Source: Siphonodentalium dalli (taxonomy: Eukaryota > Mollusca > Scaphopoda > Gadilida > Siphonodentaliidae). From it: 64,000 nucleotides of DNA. The notes under the pieces were generated by a model. It was not told the origin of the DNA. It saw only the letters and a list, made by a program, of their open reading frames with translations, and ran no database searches. Positions within the stretch are counted from its first letter, which is position 1. Every line of letters starts with the position of its first letter. Of the stretch, positions 48,301 to 61,620 are shown piece after piece. The stretch lies in the NCBI GenBank assembly GCA_032622095.1, contig CP136066.1, positions 153,475,152-153,539,151 on the forward strand. Direction: 5' to 3'. The translations under genes were made by a program, and so were the position numbers.

Positions 48301-49440
48301 GATCCATTTGAATAAATAAAGCAAACAAAACTATAAATACCTCTTTTCACGAAAAGCCCATCAAGAAGACATAAATTAACTAACGTACCTTACTCCAATC
48401 AAACAGAAAAAATGAGCCACAGAAATATATAATAAATACCTCTTCAGTGATCAGTAATCAATTGCATATGGAATGATTGTTGAAGAAATTCATTCTATTT
48501 CTTCCAACATTCTTACAACAGCATGAAACAATTTGTGGCTTTATATTCACTTGTGCAAAACTTTTGTAAATATAACTTTGAATTGACAGATCTGAAATTT
48601 TTTTTACATTTCCCTAACCCTAAATGTTATTTATTTGCAGAAATTACATAGAAAACTCTAAAGCTTGATTATCTCATTGATATTGTTATTAATAACCAAA
48701 TTGTTTGAATATAACAGTATATTTTTCAGTTTCTTTTAATTTTTTTTTTTTTAAAACACTATCGGAAATCTAATATATTGACAATACAAAAGTAAGATAT
48801 CAAAATTTCCCTTGTGTGCAGAATTTATACAAACATTGTAAATGTTATTACGCTTGCAACACATGGATAAAGAAGTTTGTATATCATTAATATGTACGGT
48901 GCAATTATAGATGCTATAGGTTACAGGATAAAGCTAGCAACACATCCAAGTACTCACAAGTTACAAAGCTATATATCAACAGAGCTCGCAAAAAGGTTGC
49001 AAATGGCCAAGTCAAGCACCTTGTAGCCAGAAATCTGAAACCAACACTATTAGGCGACAAACAAGGTGTAAAATCAATTGGGTAAATGCTACAACATCTC
49101 CCCCCCCTGCGCATCTTCCCCCCCGGGGGGGGGGGGGGGGGGGGGGGGGGGGAAGATAAACTGGTTTTGCCGAAGAAAAGACATGCTTCCTTGCCACCAA
49201 TGATAGTTTTTCTAAGTCACATAGTCATAGTGAATGATAAAATGAGACTATCACGCCAATAGATGTTAAGGTATGTAAAATTCAGGCAGGGGGGGGGGAA
49301 GATGATCAGGGCGGGGGGGAGATAAACTGTTACACCGGTATAAAATCGTGTGAAATCATTCGAACTTGAGAACCTAACTAACATAATCAAAATTAAACAA
49401 TAATTAGCTAACACCCAAGCTTCGGACAAAACAGTTGCAT
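45330..49440. repeat. Segmental duplication, blocks F-G copy 2
   Basis: Partner of 29500-33300. It keeps both hairpins (46352, 48477) and the series of GTAT donors, and carries the G/C-rich insertion at 49090-49331. Confidence 0.9.
49090..49331. mobile_element. Insertion with C-rich/G-rich inverted ends
   Basis: The sister copy at 33.18 kb lacks these ~240 bp. The left end reads CATCTCCCCCCCCTGCGCAT then CTTCCCCCCC. The right end reads GGAAGATGATCAGGGCGGGG then GGGAGAT, its inverted complement. A run of about 28 G follows the left C-run, so the sequence can fold sharply and form G-quadruplexes. It looks like a small inverted-repeat element; run lengths may be inexact because such tracts assemble poorly. 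Confidence 0.6.
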
Positions 49441-52100
49441 TTAGTCAAATCTCACATGAGGGTTGATAATACTTTATGAATTCTATTTAGAAACAACACT
49501 TTTAACAAAAAATAAAAATAAAAAAAATAAAAAATTCTGAATTATGTCAATGGCAAAAATAGTGCAACCTTAAAACACGTGTAAGGAATTACGAATCAAG
49601 ATGCAGCAGAGACAAATAACAATTCAACATGGTTAATCTATTTTATGGTTAACTACATACCGCCCACCATTAAGTCAAACCACATCGAAATCTACAAGCT
49701 TACGAGATGCTTAACGTGAAGTACAATACAGGTTTCTTCCAGATATCTACAAAATATCAAATATTATCCCCACCCATGCCCAATGAACAAGCAGGATTGA
49801 AAGTAATAAGTGTGTTTGTAATACATGCATTAAAATGGTGCACATCGACCCTGAACTTGTAAAGCACAAGACAGATGCAGCACCACCTCCCCTCAGTTGA
49901 TCTTCATTGGGGATATTTGAAACCTTAAAATACGTTTAAGGAATTACGAACCATGATGCAGAAGAGACAAATAACAATTCCAACACAGTTAATCTTTTAT
50001 GGTTTAACTACATACCGCTCACCACTAAGTCAAATTACATCAATTGCTTTTGTAATACATGCATTAAAATGGTGCACATCGACCCTGAACTTGTAAAGCA
50101 CAAGACAGAGGCAGCACCAACTCCCCTCAGTTTATCTTCATTGGGGATATGTGGCGATATAAAATGGAAAATGTATCCAAAATCACATCAAAAATACGCT
50201 GATAAAAATTATGTTAATTGCAAAAATAGTGAAACCTTAAAATACGTTTTTAAATAAGGAATTACGAATCATGATGCAGAAGAGACAAATTAAAATGCCA
50301 ACACTGTTAATCTTTTTTATGGTTTAACTACATAACGCTCACCACTCAGTCAAATCACATCAAAATTGTGAGTAATACATGCAATAAAATGGTGCACATC
50401 GACCCTGAACTTGTAAAGCACAAGACAGAGGCAGCACCACCTCCCCTCAGTTGATCTTCATTGGGGATATATAAAATTCTAAATGTATATCTAAAATCTG
50501 ACAAATTCTAGTCCTACCTAATCATTGTGCACTTGCTAATGCTTCTTGATTTCATCAATTTCTCTTCTTTTAATTGCACTTATATAGAAGGCACTTTAAC
50601 TACAACTCTGTCTGCTTGTTGAATGTCTATCTGAAGAATATATTAATTCCACCCATTCCCACATCTTAAATAAACTCAATAACACAACTACACCCTAAAA
50701 GACTAAATTGGTGCACATCAAGGTAGCACCAAGCTCCCCTCAGTTAATCTTCATTAGGGATAGCAATATAAATTTCAGGCTCGCATATGATTTTGAGATG
50801 TTTTTCTTTTTTTGAAGTAAGGGGGCAATATCAAGTAATTTTCTTAAATTTGTTTACCCTAATAATTGTTCTACCAATATCATTTCCACAAAAATATCAT
50901 GTTGCACTACTAAAAGTTTATTAATAAAAGTTTACTATTTTGGGACAACCAGAATTTATATTCAAATATGTAGTTAATGCAAAACTCACATCATTGAAAA
51001 AATGAAGAAAAAAAATGCAAACCATAGTTAGTTCTAACCATTTCTGTTCTGTCACCACCTATTAAAGCAGAGAAACTTCAACCTCCATATGAACACATTT
51101 CCATGGTAATGTAAACTTCAGGGCTGCACAATTCCTTAACCTATAAAAAATATGATGTTAGTACCGTAACGAACCCACCACCCTCCAACGAGTGACACCT
51201 TAATCAATGCACACTGCTGGAAGAATGATCAACATGAATGCCCCCCCCCCATCATAATTGAACCCAGAAAGTTAGATCGAAGAAATTTAACGAAAGGAAA
51301 GAAAATATCAACATTTATTTAACACACTAATATAGGACAGTTCCTTATGAATAATCATTTTAAGAATTTCACCAAACAGCAGCAGATATATTCTGACTAG
51401 AGTAACATTGACAAGTTGTTGGGGAAAACAAGCAATTAAATTAAATACCGCCTAAAAGAAAGAGTGCTGATAGATTAGTGAAATTAGTGGTAATTACAAT
51501 TTGAAAGAAAACAGATATGCAAATTAGCAGTAAATGAACTATACAATTAAAATATAATTATACCAAACTGTGGGTAATCAGGAAGAGAGGAGCCAACTGG
51601 AAAAGGAGACAACTACGTCCGATTGTTCACTTTATCTGAGCATGAAGCATGGTGCATTCGAACCAATTTCAGCTCATAATCATTCATCATGTCTTCATTT
51701 TTCATAGCATGGAAGGTCTTCAAAATCCTTAGGTATTCTCTATTGTATTCCCTATTTATTCTCGCATACATCTATAATTTATATCGCAACACAACAACTT
51801 TAGATTAATCAAGCATAAAAAACTTTAATCTCTGATCTAAAATTAAAACAATCCAAAAGAATAAATGTCGTTAGATCACATAAGAAAAATGTGTCAGAAA
51901 TAATGACAATGGTCATAAATTTCTTGTTTCATAATATTACCTACAATCAAACTTCAACAGCTTTCTGCTTCTGTTCGGTTTCAACGTGAAACAATAATTC
52001 TGAAATTTAATTTAATTTCAGATATCCTACAAGATTTATTCTACCCAAGCGATTTTAAATGAATGTGTTCAGAGCAATCTGAAAATAGCATAGCAGAGAT
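49440..52100. repeat. Segmental duplication, blocks H-I copy 2
   Basis: Partner of 33300-36100, with the H sub-repeats at about 49834, 50070, 50391 and 50709. A C-run at 51241-51250 replaces part of the copy 1 sequence. Confidence 0.88.
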
Positions 52101-55100
52101 GTCCTGTGGGTGAACATATTTTGTTTTGCTACAAAAATGACAAAGCAAAGGCATAGTGCACAATGTTAGTTTAAATTGCAAAAACTAACAGATATTTGAG
52201 TTACTAAGAAAGAAGGAAAGTAACCTTTATAACAAGCGTACTCACAAAACTGAATTGATTACATAAACAAAGGAACTTAAACAAGTGTACTCACAAACCC
52301 AATCACATGGAAATACATGTTTGGTCTATATTCAAATGGTTCATCTGTACAGCAGAACTTATTCTTGGCCCAACTCACGTCGCGAAAAGTATCTGGAAAA
52401 AGAGCGTGTTATCTGCCCATCCAACTCCCAAACATTTCATGTCTCAACCTTACTACCTACGTAATCTGTGCTTGCTTAAATACATAAATATCAGTAAAAT
52501 TCATTGCATTTCCACCTTTCAGTTCTCTTTTATTTCCATATTCTTTATGCTAAATATTGTTGCCAAAACTATGTCATTAATGAAACGCGGTTCAGAAGAT
52601 GATTTTTGTAGATATTTTGACTGTTTAATACTTTCTTGACAAATGTTTAAAATTAGTAGTAATTAAATTTTATTAGGCCGAACACATGAAATAGGAGGAT
52701 CTTACTTTACAGACGACCATACTTCAGTTTGTTTTATGCCTTCCTGTTTTATCAAGCTCTGATATGGAACATTGCCATCTTGAGTGTACTCGCAGATCCT
52801 GTACATGTAAGTCCTTTCAACTAGCAAGATTTTTAACTGAAAAGCAATCGATTAGCAATTTAGCACCCCCTCCCCAACATGTCATGGCCCTTAAAAATAA
52901 TAGTCGTTATTGTATAGTACATGTAAAGAATAATTACATTTGCAAATGGACATTCGGTTACTGAAATTATAGAAAGTAGTGAAAATAAAGGGAGTCTATT
53001 TAATTCAATTAAAATGGTTATGAAAATGATCTCAGATCAGATGAAATAGGATCTTTCTTTACTGAACAGCACTTTCAGTTTGTTTACACCTTTGTTTTAT
53101 CAAGCCCGGATATGGAACATTGCCTTCTTGAGTGTACTCCGAGATCTCCTACATATATGTCCTTTCAACTTGCTAGATTTTTTTACTGAAAAGCAATCTA
53201 TTACTCTATTAGCAACCTCCCCACCCCAACATGTTATGGCCCTTAAAAATAATAATCTTGATTGTATGGTACATGTAAAGAATAATTACATATGCAAATT
53301 GATATTCTGTCATTAAAATTGAAAGTATTTAAAGATTGAAAATAAAAAGAGTCTATTTAATTCCATTAGAATGGCTATGACTGACTTCACAGCAAATTAC
53401 CTCAGATAAGTGTTTCACACAAGTTACGAATGTTTCACACAAGTTATGAATCAGCATGTATTTTTCAAAGATAATTATAGAACCTAGTAATATCAAACAT
53501 TTTCTCAGCTCTTATTGTCTTTTAGATTCAGATGTTCACAATACCGGTACCCTTAATTTCTTGATTGAAGAAATCTGTCTTGATTACTCATCACTTGAAA
53601 TCTGTCATTACTCATCATTTGGCAACCACAAATTACAGGTCAATTCTTTGCCATGGGAATATCGTTTCTCATTCGATAACCTTTACAAACTTTGCAATGT
53701 CAATACTCCATTTCTTAGACATGGCATTCTTCTGACTCTCAAAGACAATGCTGAATTCTGCTAACAACTTTATTTTGATCTTCCTGGTGAAGTTTTAATC
53801 TTCCAACAACACCTGCCCGATTTGCACTTATCTGAAGTAAACTTCATTAGCATATCGCACCCTCCCTGTTTAACAATGACAAATAATAAATGTGGTTCAT
53901 ATATTTCGAAGTGAAATTAAATTACTTTTATCCGCAACAAGTAAATGCGAATGAAAATTAAATTATTAGATTATTTAAAAAAACAAATCACCATATCTAC
54001 ACCATATTTACCGGTATTACAACTTTATTAATTTATCCAAGATAGTTTAAAATTATTACATTAAGAAAAATAATAGACAAAAACCAGAAATTATAATAAT
54101 TCGGAGGCCAGAGAGTTTTCTCACACACAAAGTAAAATAAATACTATTCAAATATAGACTTACATAGCAGGATATCACAGACAACTTCTTTTGTGGCAAA
54201 CAATTTGGCAAACTTCTTATTGGGAAGATACGACATCCAGACTGGCACGGCTCACATTTTAATATTTTAATGGTTGTCGGAGGAATTCATTCTATTCCTC
54301 CCAACATCCCTACTGCAGGTTCCTCTTTTATACAACAAGCAGCCATAAATTTCTTCATTTCAATTAACTGATGTTATATGACTCCTTTAATAAATTTGGC
54401 TCACAACTTTCCAGCTCCAACAAGTGGATCAATAATATTTATTCGGAACTTGTGCAAATCTTCATTACTGTAAACTGGCCTTTCGCAACCAAATCATTCC
54501 ATTCCATGTGGATACTATTGGTGGCAGAGTTCATTTATCTGAAGAAGAATTTATAAGCCCCACCCATCCCAATGATGAAACATATTCAATGTCAAGTTGT
54601 GTACCAGCAGATCTTTAAAAACTTTATAGAAATTCATTTTGATGATTCAGATATTCACACATAATTGTTCACAGAACTAAGCTCATATTATTTGTTTTAT
54701 ATTTTTATACTCACCCTATCTGTAGATATATAAATCTCAATGCAAAGAAAAGTAGAAATAAGTAGATGATTCAGTACTTAAAATTAATGGGAACAGTTTA
54801 AACTGTTTTTATTATAAAGTGTTTGGAATTCTAGAAATAACTCGCATAATAGTTGGGTTGCTGAAGGCAATAGACATAACAGCCGATACCTCAAGACAAA
54901 TTTCCGTGCTTTGGATGAGCACCAGACATTTCTTAACCTCCACACCCATTGGCACACCATTAGAATGCTTGTCAGAAAATCCACCAGACGAGTTGATAAT
55001 TAAAAATCACCGGGTGTTAGAAGCTGGTGTCAGTGCTGGTACAAGAATCTTTAATTTATATTTGAGGGAACATGGTTGCTTGGATCATCAAAGGACATCG

Positions 55101-55990
55101 CCATACGGTTGTTGAAAACACTATCCTCTATGGGGGCATGGATATTTCAAACACATCACATCAACACACAATTTCCAGGAAGACGGATCCACTGCTGGTA
55201 GAATTCGTGGAGACATCTCTAATCTAAACAAGGGAACATGGCAGCTTGAATTGTCAATAGACTTCACTGTATCATTGTTGAATGTTGGACTAATCTAAAC
55301 AAGGGAACATGGCAGCTTGAATTGTCAATAGACTTCACTGTATCATTGTTGAATGTTGGACTAACACGAGTAGACTGTACCGGTGTTGAATTTTATCTTT
55401 TATGGAAACATTGTCTCTTTATTCTTTATTCTTCAAAACCCTATCCTACATGGGGGCATGGTTATTCCTCTATACTCCATCTGGGACAAGCTTCATGTTG
55501 CTCTACCATGGCACCGATACAAACTCCGAGGACCCAGATATAAGCACAACGATAACTGGTTTATCTTCAAATGACAGATCAATAACCCATTATCACACTG
55601 CATCAACATTATAACATTTCCCGAATGTTTGAACGACAGACCTCTTCCCATGTCCCATCCTTGTACACATGTATAAACGGCCGTTGTCCAATTCTCAATG
55701 CACACCATCGCCCGACACATGTTGTCTGCTCACGATTTGAATTTAATCGCATTCAGAGATTCATTCCATTTCTTCCAACCCCATTCCAATCTGGCATTCT
55801 GACGACCAACACAAATCTGCATTTCTTCCAATCATAACACAAGAGGAAACTAGACATTGTAGAAATCTTTTTTTTGGTATACTCAAAAGCAACATCTCTT
55901 GCATGCCCCAAAATTCTTGAAAGAGAGTAGAGATACAGCCACAACTTTGGGCATCATCTTTATCTGAAGAATAATTAGTACCTCCCTCTC
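52100..55990. repeat. Segmental duplication, blocks B-E copy 4
   Basis: The most diverged copy. The microexon module is duplicated inside it (about 52680-53035 and 53040-53300). A perfect 71-bp tandem duplication lies at 55220-55361. E1 carries an extra ~68 bp. Confidence 0.85.
55220..55361. repeat. Perfect 71-bp tandem duplication
   Basis: The unit from AATCTAAACAAGGGAACATG to GAATGTTGGACT occurs twice without a mismatch and once only in the sister copies, so it is very recent. Confidence 0.9.
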
Positions 55991-57000
55991 ACAATATTTG
56001 GCAAAAATATATCTCTATATTGTATGCTATTGCTAGAACTTTTACAAGTGAATAACAGAATATTGCATATATGATATACATCACTACGCACAAGGATATT
56101 AAAAGTGAAAAATCTTAATGTGATAAAATATTTGACAAAAAGATTTAGTTACAGCACCCTATTTCTAAAAATAAGACAGAAAAAAAATGGGAGAATCTAC
56201 TCCATATAAAATTCATATTATGCACATTGGCAATAGCTATTCTATAGTATTAAAGTGAAATACCTAGCATTACATAAAATTAAAGATTAATGAAATTACA
56301 TCAATTGTTAAAACTAGACTTGCAGACAACTGCTTAGCCGATACGTGATGGTAGATGTAAAACAGTTAGCGCAATTTCCTCAGCCTCCTATATCTTTGTT
56401 TTAGCATATCATGCTCATTTCTTATATTAAATTCTGCCACATTGATAAGTCTGTTCAAAGAGTTTTCTTGTAATAATTTCTGAAGAAAACATTAGTTCCA
56501 CCCTACCCCAACTAAGACATTTACACATAAGCAGGTGATTTGACCAGTTGCAACGATTTACAATACCAACTCCCCAAAAATGGTCCACTCTCAATTTCCC
56601 AGCCATATATCATCTTTGTTTCTCATTCCATTAGTTTACAGCTTTCATCAATCACACAAATAAACTGGTTACCTGAACATCTCGGCACCAAACAAAAATG
56701 TTACTTTCCACAACTCCATTTTAAGATAAATTTTTTCTTTCTTGATGAGCCCCTTGATTCAAAATCAGCAATTTCCTTTGCTTTCAAAGGATTAAAAAAT
56801 ACCTCGTCATTGAAGTCTCGGGTGTTCCCAAAGAAAACGTTGAAAAAATATATATACCTTTCAGATTCATTGGAAAGTCCCACCACAAGATTTCATATAA
56901 TTAAAATAAAATACCTTACAATAAGTGAAGTAACCTATGAAGAAAACAAACCACATATACCTTTGAACTTGTTACCATTAGCGCAGGCTAGCATAGAGGA
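55990..57000. repeat. Segmental duplication, F-G fragment
   Basis: F-type sequence to about 56757, where GATGAGCCCCTTG joins ATTCAAAATCAGC of G; then G-type sequence to about 57000, where GCAGGCTAGCA joins TAGAGGAAAATAAGG of A. The first junction creates a minus-strand 61-codon fused frame (NTRDFNDEVFFNPLKAKEIA onward). Confidence 0.85.
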
Positions 57001-60000
57001 AAATAAGGTCCGATAGACAGTCAAGTAGATATATATACCAAGTAGGCCCGGATGTTTCTTAGTTCGGCACAACAGTAAATATCACAAAACTAAAATTAAT
57101 CATAGAAATGAGGATGTTAGACCAGTATACGACACTATTTAATATCATAATTGAATGGTGTACTAAAGTTAAACTTAAGTGTGTTCCCTACCCCACAAAA
57201 AAGAACGTACTTCATGAAAACAAAGCAGATTTTAAAGCAGAGACGTCCTATGGGTGAACATGTTTTGTTTTACTACAAAAATGACATTGTTTTGCTACAA
57301 AAATGACAATGCAAATGCATAGTGCACAATGTTAGTTTAAATCGCAAAAACTTTTCAAATATTTGTGTTACTAAGAAGGAATCTATCAAATAAAAAAAGT
57401 AACCTTTATAACAAGCGTACCCACAAAACTGAATTGATTACATCAACAAAGGAACTTAAATAAGTGTACTCACAAAACCAATCAAATGGAAATGTGTTGG
57501 GTCTATATTCAAACTTATTCCTGTCCCTACTCACATCACGAAGTATCTGGAAAAAGAGAATGTTAACTGCCACCCAAATCCCAAACATTTCATGTCTCAA
57601 CCTTACTTCCTATGTAATGTGCTTAAATGTATTGATATCAGTAATATTCCAACATATCACCAAATTTCAGCTCTCTTTATGTTAAATATTGTTGCCAAAA
57701 CTTAGCAATGTCATTAATGGCACGTACAGAAGATAATTCTTGCAGATATTTTGAATGTTTAATACATTCTGGATAAATGTTTAGAATTGGTAGAAATTAA
57801 ATTTGATTAGGCAATAACTGCCAAACACATCAGAAGAAATAGGTGAATCTTACTTTACCGATGACAGTACTTCAGTTTGTTTACGCCTTCTTGAGTGTAC
57901 TCACAGATCTCTTACATGTATGTCCTTTCAACTAGCAAGCTTTTAAACTGAAAAAGCAATCTATTAGCAACACCCCCCCCTCCCCACAACATGTTATGGC
58001 CCTTAAAAATGATAGTCTTGATTGTATGGTACATGTAAAGAATAATTGCAAACGGTTATTATGTCATTAAAATTGGAAGTATTTCAAGATTGAAAATAAA
58101 GGAGTTGATTTAATTCAATTAGAATGATTATGAATGACTTGACAGCAAATGATATATGATAACTGTTTCACATAAGTTATGAATGAACATAAATCAGCAT
58201 GTAGATTTCTAAGATAATTATAGAACCTTGCTATACCTTAGTGCTATGGCAAGCTATTAGACGATGGGGAATATCCAACATTCTCTTTTAGATTCAGATG
58301 TTCACAATACTCTTTAAGCTTCTTGTTGATGAAATCTGTCATTTGATTCCTCATCACTTGAAATCTGTCACATTACTCATCATTCAGCAACCACAAATTA
58401 CAGGTCAACTCTTCGCCATGAGAATATCGTTTCTCATTCGATAACCTTTACAAACATTGCAACATCACTACTCCATTTCTTAGACATGGCATTCTTCTGA
58501 CTCTCAAAGACAATGCTGAATTCTGCTAACAACTTTATTATTATCTTCCTGCTGAAGTTTTAATCTTCCAACAACACATGCCTGATTTTCACTTATCTGA
58601 AGGAAACTTCATTAGCATATCCCGGGTTATCCCCACCCTCCCTGTTTAACAATGACAAATAAAAAATGTGGTTCATAAATTTCGAAGTGAAATGAAATTT
58701 CTTTTATCCACAAGTAAATGTGCATGAAAACTAAATTATTAGATTGTTTTTAAAAACAAACCACCATATTTATTATAACTTTATTTAATTTATCAAAGAT
58801 ATTCTAAAATTATTACATTAAAGAAAATAATAGACAAAAACCAGAAATTTAAATTATTCCAAAGCCAGAGAGTTTGCTCGCAGACAAAGTAAAATAAATA
58901 CTATTCACTTATAGACTTACATAGCACGATATCACCGTCAACTTCTTTTGCGGGAAACAATTTGGCAAACTTCTTATTGGGACGATACGACATCCAGACT
59001 GGCATTTTAATATTTTAATGGTTGTCGGAGGAATTCATTCTATTCCTCCCAACATCCCTACTGCGGGTTCCACTTTTATACAATAAGCAGCCATAAATTT
59101 CTTGATTTCCATTAAGTGATGTTAAACAACTCATTCACTAAATTTGGCTCACAACTTTCCAGCTCCAACAAGCGGATCACTAATATTTATTCGGAACTTG
59201 TACAAATCTTCATTACTGTAAACTGGCCTTTCGCAACCAAATCATTCCATTCCATGCGGATACCGTGGGTGGCAGACTTCATTTATCTGAAGAAGAATTT
59301 ATTAGGTCCACCCATCCCAATCATGAAACATATTCAATGTAAAGTTGTGTACTAACATGCCTTTGAAAACTTTTAGCAATTCATTTTGATGATTCAGATA
59401 TATACTTGTATGCAATGTTCACAGAATTAAGCTCAATTTTTTTAAACATCTTTTCAAACCTACCCTATCTATAGATATGTAGATCTCTATGCAAAGTATA
59501 AGTAAAATCAGTAGATGATTCAGTATTTAAAATTAACAGGAACAGTTTAAACTGTTTTTATTATAAAGTGTTTGGAATTCAAACAATAACTCACATATAA
59601 ATAGTTGGGTTGCTGAAGGCAATAGACATAACTGATACCTCAAGACAAATTTCCGCGCTTTGGATGAGCACCAGACATTTCTCAACCTCCACACCCATTG
59701 GCACACCATTAGAATGCAGGTCAGAAAAGATTCTTTCTCTAATAAACAGGATTCTTATAATGGTTTCTGGTCAGAAAATCCACCCGACGAGTTGATAATT
59801 GAAAACCACCCGGTGTCAGAAGCAGCGCTGGTACAAGCCGTAGAAGCATCTTAGGCCCGTTTTATACGTCGAGCCAGACACGGGTCGCGCCAGCCTAATT
59901 AGTGTGAAAATGACAAAGTCCAAGATAGCGCGACTGGAGCACGACGTATAAAACCAACTGGCGCGTCAGAATTTCTCTGGCACGACCCGACGTGCTACAC

Positions 60001-61620
60001 GTCTGGTACCGACGTGCTACACGTCTGGGGCTCGACGCTGTTTTAGACGACGTGCTAAACACGGGTCGCGCTAAGATGATTCAGGGAAAGCCATCCCCCA
60101 TTTAGGACCTCTTTGGTGGAGAGCATGCGCAATTTGAAGTTTTTGGCGTCATTACGTTATCTCTTGAGTCATCCTAGCGCGACCCGTGTCTGGCACGTCG
60201 TATAAAACAGCGTCGAGCCACAGACGTGCTAACTATTGGCCGTTGTAAATATGCATTGACGGCAATTGTACGGTACTACGGGGACATGCATGTATCGACT
60301 GACAAAGGACGTTTCGCGAAAGTTGGGAATAAATATATTGCAGAGATATATATATTCGAAGGCTCAAGGGAAATGAATGACAAGATCCCGATTTTGAAAC
60401 CAACGAAAGCATAAATTATGAGATTCATGCACTGTATAGAGGGCCAGTTTATAGTGCATTGTCAGAGGACACTATCGCGGAAATGATTATAGCAGACGGC
60501 ATTTTGTATCAGAAATGCTAAAATTGTTCGAAATATACGATTACAGCACGTGCCAGCTGGCTCGACGTATAAATCAAACAAACGTAACACGAGCCAGAGA
60601 CGCGCCAATGTCGAGCCAGGCGAAGATAGCGCGACCCGTGTTTGGCGCGACGTATAAAACGGGCCTTACAAGGGAACATGTTTGCTTGGATTATCAAAGG
60701 ACTTCGCCATACGGTTGTTGGACTTAGCATTAATAGACTGTAGTTGATTCAGTATCGTTGAAAGCTTGATGTTTTATACAAGTATTGTTGCCTTGATTGT
60801 CCAGAAACTTTAACTTTACGATATTCCATGGTTATCTTTGAAAACACTATCCTATATGGGGGCATTGTTATATCCAACACATCGCATCAACACACCATTT
60901 CTAGGAAGATGGACCCACTTCTGGTAGAAGTTGCGGAGGCATCTCTAATCTACACAAGGGAACATGGCAGCTTGAATTGTCAATAGACTTCGCTGTATCG
61001 TTGTTGAATGTTGGACTGGCATGAGCAGATTGTGTTGACAGCATCTTTTATGGAAACATTGTTGCCTCGATTCTTTACTCTTCGAAAACCCTATCCTACA
61101 TGGGGGCATGGTTATGCCTCTACTCCATCTGGGACAAGCTTCATGTTGCTCTACCATGGCACCAATACCAACTCCTGAGGAACCAGATATAAGCACGACG
61201 ATAACTGGTTTATCTTTAAACGATTGAGATAAATAACCCATTCTGACACTGCATTAACTTTATACCATTTCCCGGATGTTGGAATGACAGCCCTCTTCCT
61301 ACGTCCCCTTCCTTGTACACATGTCTAAACAGATCATGGCCATTGTTGAATACCTTTGGTCCAATACTCAATGCACACAGCTGCCCGACACTTGTTGCCC
61401 TGCTTGTAAAGTTGAATTCAACCACATTCGGAGATTCATCATAACATGAGAGGAAACTAGACATTGTAGAAATCTTGTTTGGAATACGCAACATCGCTTG
61501 TATGCCCCAAAATTCTTGAAAGATGGTGGAGATACAGCCACAACTTTGGGCATCATCTTTATCTGAAGAAAACTTATTAGTACCTCCCTTTCCCAATATT
61601 AGGCAAAATATTTTATATTG
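57000..61620. repeat. Segmental duplication, end of A plus blocks B-E copy 5
   Basis: Homologous to 25.65-29.5 kb. It is closest to the 43.0-45.3 kb copy where both exist (shared ACAGGAACAGTTTAAACTG and TTATCCCGGGTTATCCCC). It contains an intact E1 and the MITE at 59854-60665. Confidence 0.88.
59854..60665. mobile_element. 812-bp TTA-flanked MITE (PIF/Harbinger-like)
   Basis: The ends are GGCCCGTTTTATACGTCG and CGACGTATAAAACGGGCC, perfect inverted repeats. TTA is duplicated at 59851-59853 and 60666-60668. Sister copies of the host repeat at about 28.5, 38.4 and 45.1 kb read AGCATCTTACAAGGGAAC, the exact empty site with one TTA. A three-base TTA/TWA target is typical of PIF/Harbinger elements. 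The interior repeats short GAGCCAG, GCGCGAC and GACGTGCTACACGTCTGG motifs and has no transposase frame. Confidence 0.92.
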
